Shown piece after piece: positions 1 to 10,487 of a stretch of DNA of 41,186 nt (positions are counted from its first letter, which is position 1; every line of letters begins with the position of its first letter). This stretch comes from Paulinella micropora (taxonomy: Eukaryota; Cercozoa; Imbricatea; Euglyphida): positions 905,816-947,001 of the forward strand of contig BJOX01000036.1 in the NCBI GenBank assembly GCA_009731375.1, read 5' to 3'. The translations under genes and the position numbers were made by a program. Below the pieces are notes generated by a model. That model saw only the letters and a list, made by a program, of their open reading frames with translations. It was not told the origin of the DNA and searched no databases.

Positions 1-55
<55 letters not shown>
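1..55. repeat. poly-G homopolymer at window start
   Basis: The window opens with 55 consecutive G. A second G run (about 3061-3080) ends at a 10-N gap, and the sequence after that gap matches the sequence following this run. This suggests one genomic poly-G tract at which the assembly breaks. No function is inferred. Confidence 0.9.
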
Positions 56-56
<1 letters not shown>

Positions 57-408
57 GTGGGGACTTGGGTGGAGCAGAGGCTGGCAGGGGAAGGAGGGGA
101 ATGTGGTGAGGCAGGCTGTGCAGCAGCAGCAGCAGAAGAACAAGAAGAAACACGAAGACGAGGAGCCACAAGTGGCTCGTCGTCATCGCTTGAGTCTTCT
201 TCTGGTGCCTCTTCCCCCTGCCACCACATTTTAGATGCATTTATGCTAAATATGCATGTCATGTGTGTGAATTTGCTCCCCTTGCTCTCTCTCTCATACG
301 ACTCACAAACTCTCTCACTGTCTGTGGTAAACTTCTCACCTTTCGCCTTGACAAGCATATATATATATGTTTTGTGTTGGTGTCATTTTTTACATCCTAA
401 ATTTCAAT

Positions 409-640
409 GCATGTATTGACATTTCAATGCATCATGCATTGAAATTTCAATGCATGCATTGAAATTAATGTAAAGCTTTCAATGCATGCATTGAAATTAA
501 TGTAATCTCATTTTCAACGCATGCATTGAAATTTCAATGCATCATGCATTGAAATGTCATTGCATGCATTGAAATTAATAAAAAGCTTTCAATGCATGCA
601 TTGAAAATTAATGTAAAGTCATTTCAATACGTGCATTGAA
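409..640. repeat. Palindromic decamer array A
   Basis: Dense alternation of the decamer TGCATTGAAA and its reverse complement TTTCAATGCA. Adjacent decamers form perfect 20-bp palindromes in either join order. Units are separated by a recurring spacer close to ttaatgtaaagc. This is the first of about ten such arrays between 0.4 and 12.2 kb. No coding capacity is seen. Confidence 0.9.
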
Positions 641-654
641 AGCTCAAAAGTAGT

Positions 655-655
<1 letters not shown>

Positions 656-704
<49 letters not shown>

Positions 705-719
705 AGTAGTAGTAGTAGA
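656..719. repeat. TAG trinucleotide microsatellite
   Basis: About 20 TAG/AGT units, with short interruptions reading taag. The same tract recurs at 3730-3800 in the second copy of the duplicated segment. Confidence 0.9.
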
Positions 720-796
720 TAAGCAAATCCACTAGAGGTAAAGCTTTGGGCACACTTTGAAACAGTAGTCATTCTAAAGTGTGCCCAAAACCTTCA

Positions 797-806
797 NNNN
801 NNNNNN
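797..806. other. 10-N assembly gap
   Basis: Ten N. The block to its left recurs at 3091-3877, where it continues without a gap. Similar 10-N gaps lie at 1763-1772, 2069-2078 and 3081-3090. The uniform size suggests a placeholder rather than a measured gap. Confidence 0.95.
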
Positions 807-865
807 TGAGAGTGACTGCGAAAGTACACACAAGAATGTAAAACATAAACCTTGACCTTGTATAA

Positions 866-1118
866 TTTCAATGTATGCATTGCAATTTCAATGCAACCTG
901 CATTGAAATTTCAATGCATGCATTGAAAGCAAGACAGTCATTTCAATGCATGCATTGACGTATCAATGCAGGATGCATTGAAATTTCAATGCATGTATTG
1001 AAATGACTTTATATTAATTTCAATGCATGCATTGAAATTAATGTAAAGCTTTCAATGCATCATGCATTGAAATTTCAATGCGTGCATTGAAATTAATGTA
1101 AAGCTTTCAATGCATCAT
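866..1118. repeat. Palindromic decamer array B
   Basis: A second array of TGCATTGAAA / TTTCAATGCA decamers. Some are degenerate (tgcattgcaa, gtattgaaa). Spacers include caggatgcattg and ttaatgtaaagc. No coding capacity is seen. Confidence 0.88.
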
Positions 1119-1119
1119 A

Positions 1120-1762
1120 CATAAACCTTGACCTTGTCGATGACATGCCACCACCCCAGGGACGCTGAGACATGAGCCACCGTAGCTTTGAGCCTGATGC
1201 CGCTATGGTCTCCACTATACACAGGCAAGTATAGGTTTGCGAGCATACAGACATGATTTTCATACATACAAACGTAACACACATTATTGGAGCTGGGGGC
1301 TGCTTACGTGCAAGTTCCTGCCCTTCGGTCCAGACATCGGCGCCCTGCAAAGCGTGCTTTTATAAAGGAAGCGAAGGTGGCGAATCCTGAAGAACATTGG
1401 AGTAGAGTGGAGCGGCTTGCTAGGGAGTACAACAGGGAAGTTAGTCATGAAGACAAAAAGGATGTTCTGGAGAAGTGGCGCAAGTACCAACACGGCTCCT
1501 GGACAGTGCACAAGAGAAAGTGTTTTAGCCAGCTTCGCTTCCAGCGCAGCCGCTCTCTCTCCCGCTCCCTGTTCATCCGCAACGTTGTCAATTCCGCGTA
1601 CTCCTGTACCCATGATATAGGACAGCAGAGCGTGGACCTGATGAAGTCCAGACTTGTTAGTCGAGCCCACGCTTCAAACGACATTTGCGGGTTGTCAAGT
1701 TTCTTGTAGGTCGCAGACAACTGCTTCTGGTGAGTTGGAGCCAGGTGCGCAGACACAAAGCG
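1120..1762. other. Unassigned unique sequence, possibly exonic
   Basis: This non-repetitive stretch is open on both strands for over 100 codons. The + frame 1287-1709 gives a hydrophilic peptide; the minus frame 1284-1670 gives a more hydrophobic one. A CAG that could be a minus-strand splice acceptor lies just upstream of the minus frame. I recognise no domain in either and cannot choose a strand. It ends at the gap 1763-1772. Confidence 0.3.
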
Positions 1763-1772
1763 NNNNNNNNNN

Positions 1773-1945
1773 GATTTTGACTGGGGGGCCACGAACAACC
1801 ACAAAGCAAACAACAATCCCCCAAGCAAACAGCAATCACGACAGGTAAGCACTTAGCAATCACGACAGCGACAGCAATGAACGACTGTTGGTCATGCAAG
1901 AAACGGATATGCACTTTTCAAAGCGAGCAGGGTTGTTCTTGGAAA
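1773..1945. repeat. Dispersed copy of the ~174 bp repeat
   Basis: The block beginning gattttgactggggggcc and running through the gcaatcacgacag repeats matches the tandem units at 5612-5945. It begins exactly at the right edge of the gap 1763-1772. Confidence 0.8.
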
Positions 1946-2078
1946 GAAATTAATGTAACGCATGCATTGAAATGAGTTTGAGTATGTATAACAAACTACA
2001 CCGTATGTTTATTACCGTTCACGCAGGGCTGGGCGAGCGTGTTACTGCTAGAGGGGACTGCCACTCTTNNNNNNNNNN

Positions 2079-2214
2079 CACTCAACATACTGAAGAAGCT
2101 CCTTTTCCACTCGACAGGTACATCGCCTGTGTCGATGTAACGTTGCTGCATCATCTTCATCGTTGCCAAGCTGTGGGAAATCTTGTCCAGCATTGGAGGA
2201 GTGAACCTGGCAGC
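2079..2214 (-). CDS. Possible exon of an unidentified minus-strand gene
   Basis: Read on the minus strand from a tgccag acceptor-like site, this stretch encodes about 45 residues of ordinary composition (Met- and Lys-containing, with WKRSFF near the end) before running into the gap 2069-2078. I recognise no family. It could belong with the minus-strand candidate exons at 3913-4165 and 5250-5381, but the gaps and redundant contigs between them prevent joining. Low confidence; it could be a chance frame. Confidence 0.25.
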
Positions 2215-2220
2215 CCAGGG

Positions 2221-2376
2221 CGAACGCTTCGAAAGCTAGCATAACACACAGCATGGAAAATGAAATACATGTACTAGCAAAAGCCCGCTAGCAGAGGACG
2301 AACGCTTCGAAAGCTAGCATAGCACACAGCATGGAAATTAAATACATGTACTAGCAAAAGCTCGCTAGTAGAGGTC
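2221..2376. repeat. 78-bp tandem duplication
   Basis: Two adjacent copies of a 78-base unit begin cgaacgcttcgaaagctagc at 2221 and 2299. Both run through catggaaa and catgtactagcaaaagc and differ at a few positions. Confidence 0.85.
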
Positions 2377-2389
2377 ACGGAAATGGAAT

Positions 2390-2690
2390 TTTGATGCATG
2401 CATTGCAATTTCAATGCAACCTGATGTGAAATTTCAATGCATGCATTGAAAGCAAGACAGTCATTTCAATGCATGCATTGAAATTTCAATGCAGGATGCA
2501 TTGAAATTTCAATGCATGTATCGAAATGACTTTACATAACTTTCAATGCATGCATTGAAATTAATGTAAAGCTTTCAATACATGCATTGAAATTTCAATG
2601 CATCATGCATTGCAATTTCAATCCATGCATTGAAATTAATGTAAAGTCATTTCAATGCATGTATTGAAATTTCAATGCAGGATGCGTAAT
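2390..2690. repeat. Palindromic decamer array C
   Basis: A further array of inverted TGCATTGAAA / TTTCAATGCA decamers with ttaatgtaaagc spacers. A short unique stretch (about 2691-2777) follows before array D. Confidence 0.88.
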
Positions 2691-2777
2691 GTTTTGTCCG
2701 TATCAACTAGGTTTGTATACAAGAAAAATTTCAGGTTCAGGGATTTTGGAACCGGGCAGGAATTCCTGCTCAGTGCG

Positions 2778-2895
2778 CGCATTGAAATTTCAATACATAC
2801 ATTAAAATGACATTACATTAATTTCAATGCATGCATTGAAGTTTCAATGCATCTGCGCATGCATTGAAATTAATGTAACGCATGCATTGAAATGA
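2778..2895. repeat. Palindromic decamer array D, with duplicated right flank
   Basis: Inverted decamers continue to about 2895. The block from about 2869 to 2988 repeats 1948-2068 almost exactly. The earlier copy stops at the gap 2069-2078, another sign of unmerged overlapping contigs. Confidence 0.85.
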
Positions 2896-3090
2896 GTTTG
2901 AGTATGTATAACAAACTACACCGTATGTTTATTACCGTTCACGCAGGGCTGGGCGAGCGTGTTACTGCTAGAGGGGACTGCCACTCTTTGTTGTGATTGG
3001 GTGGTTCGGGTGTGTTGGGTTCGGTGGGGGGGGGAGGGGTGAGTGTGGGCTTGCAGGTGGGGGGGGGGGGGGGGGGGGGGNNNNNNNNNN

Positions 3091-3735
3091 CAGGGGAAGG
3101 AGGGGAATGTGGTGAGGCAGGCTGTGCAGCAGCAGCAGCAGAAGAACAAGAAGAAACACGAAGACGAGGAGCCACAAGTGGCTCGTCGTCATCGCTTGAG
3201 TCTTCTTCTGGTGCCTCTTCCCCCTGCCACCACATTTTAGATGCATTTATGCTAAATATGCATGTCATGTGTGTGAATTTGCTCCCCTTGCTCTCTCTCT
3301 CATACGACTCACAAACTCTCTCACTGTCTGTGGTAAACTTCTCACCTTTCGCCTTGACAAGCATATATATATATGTTTTGTGTTGGTGTCATTTTTTACA
3401 TCCTAAATTTCAATGCATGTATTGACATTTCAATGCATCATGCATTGAAATTTCAATGCATGCATTGAAATTAATGTAAAGCTTTCAATGCATGCATTGA
3501 AATTAATGTAATCTCATTTCAATGCATGTATTGAAATTTCAATGCAAAATGCATTGAAATTTCATTGCATGCATTGAAATGAGTTACATCATTTTCAACG
3601 CATGCATTGAAATTTCAATGCATCATGCATTTAAATGTCAATGCATGCATTGAAATTAATAAAAAGCTTTCAATGCATGCATTGAAAATTAATGTAAAGT
3701 CATTTCAATACGTGCATTGAAAGCTCAAAAGTAGT

Positions 3736-3785
<50 letters not shown>

Positions 3786-3877
3786 AGTAGTAGTAGTAGA
3801 TAAGCAAATCCACTAGAGGTAAAGCTTTGGGCACACTTTGAAACAGTAGTCATTCTAAAGTGTGCCCAAAACCTTCA
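3091..3877. repeat. Duplicated segment, copy 2 (matches 85-796)
   Basis: Matches 85-796 from just after the gap 3081-3090. It includes palindromic array E (about 3411-3725) and a TAG tract (about 3730-3800). It has about 75 more bases within the array than copy 1. It continues without a break into unique sequence, so it is probably the better-assembled copy. Confidence 0.82.
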
Positions 3878-3912
3878 ACAACCGGTGCAGCGTTTCGAGG
3901 CAGGCGGGCTCG

Positions 3913-4165
3913 CTAGCGTACCGTTATGTCGAGCGACTCCACCAGGTTCTGGCTGCTCTCACTGCCCTTCTTGGCCTCCTCGAGTGCGTCATCTCGAACA
4001 TTTGCAGGAAGTGCCGCCCATGCCAGCTCAGCAGGAGTAGGAAGGTCGCCCAAGAGGGTTCCAGGCTCAGGAAGAAACTTGGAGCCCTTGCCCCAGTGTG
4101 CTTCGATTTGGAACAGCTTCTGCCGCCGTACTTCTTTCTCCACGTCAGTCTCCTTCTCCTCGTCT
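3913..4165 (-). CDS. Possible terminal exon of an unidentified minus-strand gene
   Basis: On the minus strand, after the poly-C edge of the large gap, about 75 codons of protein-like sequence run to a TAG stop at 3913-3915. The peptide opens with charged residues (EKEVRRQKLFQIEAHW), has a Pro/Leu middle (LLGDLPTPAELAWAAL) and ends LDITVR. The opposite frame is rich in Ser and Leu and looks less natural. No domain is recognised. With the basic peptide at 5250-5381 it may form one gene whose middle lies in the 987-N gap. Confidence 0.35.
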
Positions 4166-5179
4166 CCCCCCCCCCCCCCCCCCCCCCCCCCCNNNNNNNN
4201 NNNNNNNNNNNNNNNNNNNNNNNNNNNNNNNNNNNNNNNNNNNNNNNNNNNNNNNNNNNNNNNNNNNNNNNNNNNNNNNNNNNNNNNNNNNNNNNNNNNN
4301 NNNNNNNNNNNNNNNNNNNNNNNNNNNNNNNNNNNNNNNNNNNNNNNNNNNNNNNNNNNNNNNNNNNNNNNNNNNNNNNNNNNNNNNNNNNNNNNNNNNN
4401 NNNNNNNNNNNNNNNNNNNNNNNNNNNNNNNNNNNNNNNNNNNNNNNNNNNNNNNNNNNNNNNNNNNNNNNNNNNNNNNNNNNNNNNNNNNNNNNNNNNN
4501 NNNNNNNNNNNNNNNNNNNNNNNNNNNNNNNNNNNNNNNNNNNNNNNNNNNNNNNNNNNNNNNNNNNNNNNNNNNNNNNNNNNNNNNNNNNNNNNNNNNN
4601 NNNNNNNNNNNNNNNNNNNNNNNNNNNNNNNNNNNNNNNNNNNNNNNNNNNNNNNNNNNNNNNNNNNNNNNNNNNNNNNNNNNNNNNNNNNNNNNNNNNN
4701 NNNNNNNNNNNNNNNNNNNNNNNNNNNNNNNNNNNNNNNNNNNNNNNNNNNNNNNNNNNNNNNNNNNNNNNNNNNNNNNNNNNNNNNNNNNNNNNNNNNN
4801 NNNNNNNNNNNNNNNNNNNNNNNNNNNNNNNNNNNNNNNNNNNNNNNNNNNNNNNNNNNNNNNNNNNNNNNNNNNNNNNNNNNNNNNNNNNNNNNNNNNN
4901 NNNNNNNNNNNNNNNNNNNNNNNNNNNNNNNNNNNNNNNNNNNNNNNNNNNNNNNNNNNNNNNNNNNNNNNNNNNNNNNNNNNNNNNNNNNNNNNNNNNN
5001 NNNNNNNNNNNNNNNNNNNNNNNNNNNNNNNNNNNNNNNNNNNNNNNNNNNNNNNNNNNNNNNNNNNNNNNNNNNNNNNNNNNNNNNNNNNNNNNNNNNN
5101 NNNNNNNNNNNNNNNNNNNNNNNNNNNNNNNNNNNNNNNNNNNNNNNNNNNNNNNNNNNNNNNNNNNNNNNNNNNNNNN

Positions 5180-5212
<33 letters not shown>
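4166..5212. other. 987-N assembly gap flanked by poly-C and an AG microsatellite
   Basis: A run of 27 C leads into N from 4193 to 5179, followed by an uninterrupted AG repeat to about 5210. Homopolymer and dinucleotide edges probably caused the break. Long frames crossing it are artefacts of translating N. Confidence 0.95.
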
Positions 5213-5213
<1 letters not shown>

Positions 5214-5249
5214 GAGATGAGGTGGCGCTTGGCACCAGGGATATATTAC

Positions 5250-5381
5250 CTTCCGGGGCTGGCGTTTGCTTGCGGTCACATTGCGTCCGCTCGTCCTGCT
5301 GGACTTTTTGGCAGGCTCAGTATGCTCTCCCTCTTCGTTTTCTTCTTGTTTACCCTTGTTTTTTCGGGGGGGCATGTACAT
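5250..5381 (-). CDS. Possible first exon: Lys/Arg-rich N-terminus of an unidentified protein
   Basis: From ATG at 5381 (or the second ATG at 5375) the minus strand encodes 44 residues beginning MYMPPRKNKGK. It is Lys/Arg/Glu-rich and ends KRQPRK, like a nuclear-localisation or AT-hook segment. It ends at AAG|GTAATA, a plausible splice donor; the AG repeat follows. The next minus-strand coding candidate is 3913-4165, across the gap. The family is unknown, and reading this as an exon is inference. Confidence 0.35.
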
Positions 5382-5611
5382 ATATAGCTATATAATATAG
5401 TATTACTACTAGTTTCAGACAATGTGTCAATGCCAGTACGATCGCGAGTCGTCGTCCTAATTTGTAAGCAAACAGAATTCGCATTGGCACAAGGTATGAA
5501 AACTGACCAATTGCAATTGCAAACGACACTACGAACAAGACACGACAAGACAGGAGAGCTTATAATTATGAAATTAAGCGTTCAAGTGCTCATAAGCGCT
5601 TGAGCGCTAAA
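5382..5611. other. Non-coding stretch, possible upstream region of the minus-strand exon
   Basis: AT-rich unique sequence with a short TATATA run near 5382-5396 and a nested GCGCTT/AAGCGC inverted motif near 5577-5612. No gene seen. Confidence 0.4.
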
Positions 5612-5945
5612 TTTCAAAGCGAGCAGGGTTGTTTTTGGAAAAATTTTGACTGGGGGGCCACGAACAACCACAAAGCAAACAACAATCCCCCAAGCAAACA
5701 GCAATCACGACAGGTAAGCACTTAGCAATCACGACAGCGACAGCAATGCACGACTGTTGGTCATGCAAGAAACGGATATGCACTTTTCAAAGCGAGCAGG
5801 GTTGTTCTTGGAAAATCTTTGACTGGGGGCCACCAACGACCACAAAGCAAACAACAATCCCCCAAACAAACACCAATCACGACAGGTAAGCACTTAGCAA
5901 TCACGACAGCGACAGCGATGCACGAGAGTTGGTCATGCAAGCAAC
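5612..5945. repeat. Tandem pair of a ~174 bp repeat
   Basis: Two adjacent units start ttcaaagcgagcagggttgtt (about 5612 and 5786). Each contains gactgggggcca, a caacaatcccc block, acgacaggtaagcac and a final gttggtcatgcaag. A third copy is at 1773-1945. The second unit is slightly shorter and diverged. Confidence 0.85.
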
Positions 5946-6084
5946 GGGGTTGGTAACGGCTTTTGTGATGTCAAAAGTGTCAGGCTCATCAGGCTCTTCG
6001 GAAGTTGCAAGTGTCCGGCCCATCAAAAAACAGTCGTTGGGTCGGTCTTGTGTGTTTGTTTGTTTCTTTTTTTGGGGGGGGGGG

Positions 6085-6895
<811 letters not shown>

Positions 6896-6926
6896 TTTCA
6901 ATGCATGATTGAAATTTCAATGCAGT
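6896..6926. repeat. Short palindromic decamer cluster F
   Basis: A single cluster of the TTTCAATGCA / TGCATTGAAA motif between two microsatellite fields. Confidence 0.75.
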
Positions 6927-7061
6927 ATACATACAAGCACACATAATACAAGCACATATACATACAAGCACACATACATAAATACATAAATACATACAAG
7001 CACACATACATACATACAAGCATACATGCGTACATACATACATACATACATATAAATACAT

Positions 7062-7104
<43 letters not shown>

Positions 7105-7181
7105 CATATATACGTAAATGCATAATTATAAAATACGGTAATACATACATACATACATAAATACATACAGACATGCATGCA

Positions 7182-7219
<38 letters not shown>

Positions 7220-7235
7220 GCTCTCTCTCTCTCGA

Positions 7236-7281
<46 letters not shown>

Positions 7282-7285
7282 TTTT
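6927..7285. repeat. CATA / CA / CT microsatellite field, second block
   Basis: Repeats the composition and order of the preceding field: CATA, then CA, TA, the cataattataaaatac phrase, CATA, a long CT run and CA. It ends where palindromic array G begins. Confidence 0.95.
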
Positions 7286-7289
7286 CAGG

Positions 7290-7432
7290 TTTCAATGCAT
7301 GCATTGAAATGACTGTTCAGCTTTCAATGCATGCATTGAAATTTTAATGCAGGGTGGATTGAAATCCCAATGCATGCATTAAAATTAATGTAAAGCTTTC
7401 AATGCATGCATTGAAATTTCAATGCAGGATAC
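7290..7432. repeat. Palindromic decamer array G, upstream of the transposase gene
   Basis: Several TTTCAATGCATGCATTGAAA palindromes and the ttaatgtaaagc spacer lie about 110 bases before the first recognisable coding sequence of the CACTA-type transposase. Confidence 0.88.
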
Positions 7433-7541
7433 ATACATACATTGTAAAAGGGTGTCTGATAGGATACTATGTATGTATGTATGAATGCATTTTGCATTGA
7501 AATTTGTTGTTCTCTTCCGTCAAATTTGATGCAGGTACTGG

Positions 7542-7639
7542 ATGTCACAAGTTACTGGGAAGAAAAGAGCGTCGCAGGGTTTTTGCAATTGCCCCTGCTT
7601 GAAATGCAAAAACAAGCGACGCATGTCTTACTCCGCTAT
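7542..7639 (+). CDS. Transposase exon 1: Cys-rich transposon-associated domain (first part)
   Basis: Encodes MSQVTGKKRASQGF followed by CNCPCLKCKNKRR. The CxCPCxxCxN pattern is typical of the small domain at the N-terminus of EnSpm-type proteins. The exon ends TCC GCT AT|GTAAGC. Joining to 7712 restores an ATG codon and continues as RKHVNKHGVF, the expected family continuation, which supports both splice sites. Confidence 0.65.
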
Positions 7640-7847
7640 GTAAGCCAGACTTGCCCTTGTTAATTGTTACTGTCTGTAACTTGTGTTGTGTATTTGTTTT
7701 CATACTATTAGGCGGAAGCATGTGAACAAGCACGGTGTTTTTATTCAAAGTTCTCCGCACAAGCAGAAGAGGAAAACTGGTTCCGTGCAGCTCCAGTTGC
7801 CGTACAAGCCTAAACGGCGCCGCATGTTTTCTGTACCTAAACCAGGA

Positions 7848-7882
7848 GCAGACGATTCAGGGGGAAGTGATCAGGGAGACGC

Positions 7883-7946
<64 letters not shown>

Positions 7947-8088
7947 AGACGATTCAGGGGGGAGTGATCAGGGAGACGCTGGAGAGAGAGAGAGAGAGCA
8001 GACGATTCAGGGGTGAGTGATCAGGGAGACGCTGGAGAGAGAGAGAGAGAGCAGACGATTCAAGGGGAAGTGATCAGGGAGACGCTGG
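7848..8088 (+). repeat. Coding minisatellite with GA expansion inside transposase exon 2
   Basis: The phrase gcagacgattca followed by gtgatcagggagacgctgg occurs four times (from 7848, 7945, 7998, 8051). The copies are separated by GA dinucleotide runs, the longest about 60 bases. The first unit encodes ADDSGGSDQGDAG in the transposase frame. Spacings of 97, 53 and 53 are not multiples of three, so the frame changes between units and the conceptual protein stops soon after the first GA run. The acidic DDDDHKNEAG sequence after the fourth unit shows where the original frame resumes. Confidence 0.8.
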
Positions 8089-9355
8089 CGATGATGATGA
8101 CCACAAAAACGAAGCGGGCGCTCGCCATGATGGTGACGCACAAAATGAAGAACAGGAGGGTTTAGGACAACTCGGGAGCGATCCAGACAGCAATTCACTT
8201 GATTCATCTGGCTCTGACACTGACAGTAGCCAGGAAGCCCAAGGTGGTGGGTTGGGGAGACAGGCCCGGACGGATAGACCAACTCCATTCTCGGGCAGGT
8301 GTTTGTCACAGACTTCGGCCCCGAAGCGGACCGTATCACGGTTGCACATGTTGCAGTATGTCTACTGCAACTGATGAAGGACCACCGAGCATCGTATAAC
8401 TTGATGGACTCTGTTTATTCTTTAGTAACGCAGCTGGTTACACCGCCAAGCTAGTTCTTGGAAAAGACTACGTGGTCTGCTGAAGTGTTCGCAAGCGCCA
8501 GTGACGTCGTACCTGAGGTGTCCCAGAGATTGTAGCGTAACGCGTGTGGAAGATGCGGACGGGGATTGCAAGAACGGACATCCGCTTCGTCCCGAACGTG
8601 TACACGTCGCGGCGCTGCAGCCACAGGTAGAGGCGTTTGCGGGGACGCGCTCATGGGCAGATCACAGCTGCCGTGACACAACACACTATCAGCTCTGCGG
8701 GAAGCAGTGCTTTCTGTTGCATCAAATGTTCACCTCGGTACCGGGAAAAGGTATTGTCTGCTTGCCCTCCCGGCGTGGCCTATACTCTTGGGGTCAGACG
8801 GGCTGCCTCTGACACATGGTAAATTTGGCGCAAACCGCCCTGTATGGCTGAACACACTGCGCAACCTTGCAGTATCTCAAGGGAGCAGAGAGCAGGAGTG
8901 GGTCGGCAGCTTGGTAGGGGGCCCGACGTTACCGCCAAGTCTGCGAACCAGCTTCGGCCCCGTAAGAAGGCCACTAGCCAACCTTTACAACCCGTTCCCA
9001 TGTGTGGATAAAGATGGTGAAGAGCGAGAATGCAGGGTGGTATTGATCGGGGTGTTGGGAGACGGGCAAGGCATCAAGAAGCTGTCAGGTTCCACTTGGA
9101 ACGGGCAGTGGTCCTGCCCGACCTGCCAAATGCAGTTTGAGACGTTTCTCCGCCGCAGCGTAACACCCGACTTTAGAGTTTTTTTACCTCCAGGTGACGC
9201 GCTACGAACAGACGCCCGTTTCGGACCACCTTGCACGCTGCCACGCCCGGAACTGAAGACGCATGCTTGGCACGAATGTCACGCAGCAAGGGTGCATGAA
9301 GCAAATCAGGCACTCAGGCCTGGCCAGCGGGCGCGGCACTCACGAGGTCATCACA

Positions 9356-9684
9356 GTGACTAGCGTCGTCTTACCCAGCTGCAATCAGAAACGCTTTGGC
9401 TAAATCTAACAATTAATATCTTGACTGCATTGAAATTTCCACGCATGCATTGAAGTCACTGCGAAATCTTCAATGCATGCATTGAAATTCCAATGCATTC
9501 TGCATTGAAATTTTAATGCATGCATTGAAGTCATTTCGAAATTTTTAATGCATGCATTGAAATGTCAATGCACTATGGATTGAAATTTCAATGCATTCTG
9601 CATTGAAATTTCAATGCATGCATTGAAGTCACTTGCAAATTTCCGTGCACTCTTTACTCAAACCGTTGCTGTTATACTGTGCAG
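9356..9684 (+). other. Intron carrying palindromic decamer array H
   Basis: Donor-like CACA|GTGACT at 9356 and acceptor TACTGTGCAG at 9684 join upstream phase 1 to downstream phase 2, giving continuous transposase sequence into VRFRGALSG. About 9425-9642 is filled with inverted TGCATTGAAA decamers and variants. Boundaries are inferred from frame logic. Confidence 0.55.
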
Positions 9685-10286
9685 GTGTTAGGTTCCGCGG
9701 CGCTTTGAGTGGTGTAGCTGATTTTGACGTCATACGAGACACTTACCCTGACAACATGCACTTGTTATGGAATATGTTCCAGCACCTCATCCAGACCACC
9801 TGGCTTTGGCAGCCAGGAGTTTTGTAGTCGAAAGGTGTGAATATCCAGCCTTTGCCTCCATTTGTGGCGCGAGATAAGCAAGCTGGTGAATCAGACCAGG
9901 TCTACGCCGCAGCCATCCAGAGGGAGGAAGCCGCTTACCAAGTCCAAGCCAATGCTGTTCAAGCGTGCATGGACTTGTACGCTCTCTTTGGACTCGATGA
10001 GGATGCAAGGTACGAAGTCTGCCGTCGATTCAAGAGCATCCGAGCACGATGACTTCCTCGTCAAATCGGCACAGGTTTCCCGTACAAGAATTTCGGAACT
10101 TTCAACATCGCCAGCGCCCACTTCTTTTTGCAATACTGCAGCTGGATCTATGATGGCGTACCAGGCGGCCATGCACCAGCCCGATTGGAAATTATCAAGA
10201 AGATGTTCAGTCTTGCCAAGTTAGTCTCGCGAAAAAGTCTGCCATGTCACTTGGATAGGGGCTTGGGAGATTATATAGTTCAACAG

Positions 10287-10487
10287 GTCCATAACACAAG
10301 CATATGGGCATTGAAACTTCAGTGATGCATGAATTTAAGTTTCAATGCGGGCATTGAAACTTCAATGCAGGCATTGAAAATACAATGCATGCATTGAAAA
10401 TCCAATGCACCAATTGAAATTTCAATGCATGCATTGATACTACCCTCAGACTCTTTATGCTAACTGTCTTTAAAGTCTCTGTTGTAG
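10287..10487 (+). other. Intron carrying palindromic decamer array I
   Basis: CAACAG|GTCCAT at 10287 and CTGTTGTAG at 10487 give a phase-0 intron of 201 bases between IVQQ and VVEIAAGLP. Its middle (about 10303-10440) is a palindromic decamer array, including shorter variants such as gcaggcattgaaa. In contrast the 72-base intron at 7640-7711 has no palindromes. Confidence 0.55.

Larger units (their letters stand above)
85..796. repeat. Duplicated segment, copy 1 (matches 3091-3877)
   Basis: This 712-base stretch is nearly identical to 3091-3877. Both contain the same CAG/GAA-rich opening, CT-rich middle, palindromic-decamer array, TAG microsatellite and closing block ending in ccttca. The second copy carries about 75 extra bases inside the palindrome array. 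Copy 1 stops exactly at the gap 797-806, whereas copy 2 reads on. An unmerged allelic contig or a repeat-collapsed assembly is more likely than a biological duplication. Open frames through it are low-complexity and I do not call them genes. Confidence 0.8.

Noticed and set aside
57-419. 120-residue + frame (repeated at 2997-3425)
   Set aside because: Composed of poly-G edge, CAG/GAA runs and CT-rich sequence, ending in the palindrome array; present twice only because the segment is duplicated.
409-640. CRISPR array
   Set aside because: Units are self-complementary decamers in alternating orientation with recurring, not unique, spacers; the genome is eukaryotic.
3862-5395. Long frames of 370-490 codons on both strands
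   Set aside because: They consist mostly of translated N from the 987-base gap. Only the real flanks (3913-4165 and 5250-5381) were kept, as low-confidence exons.
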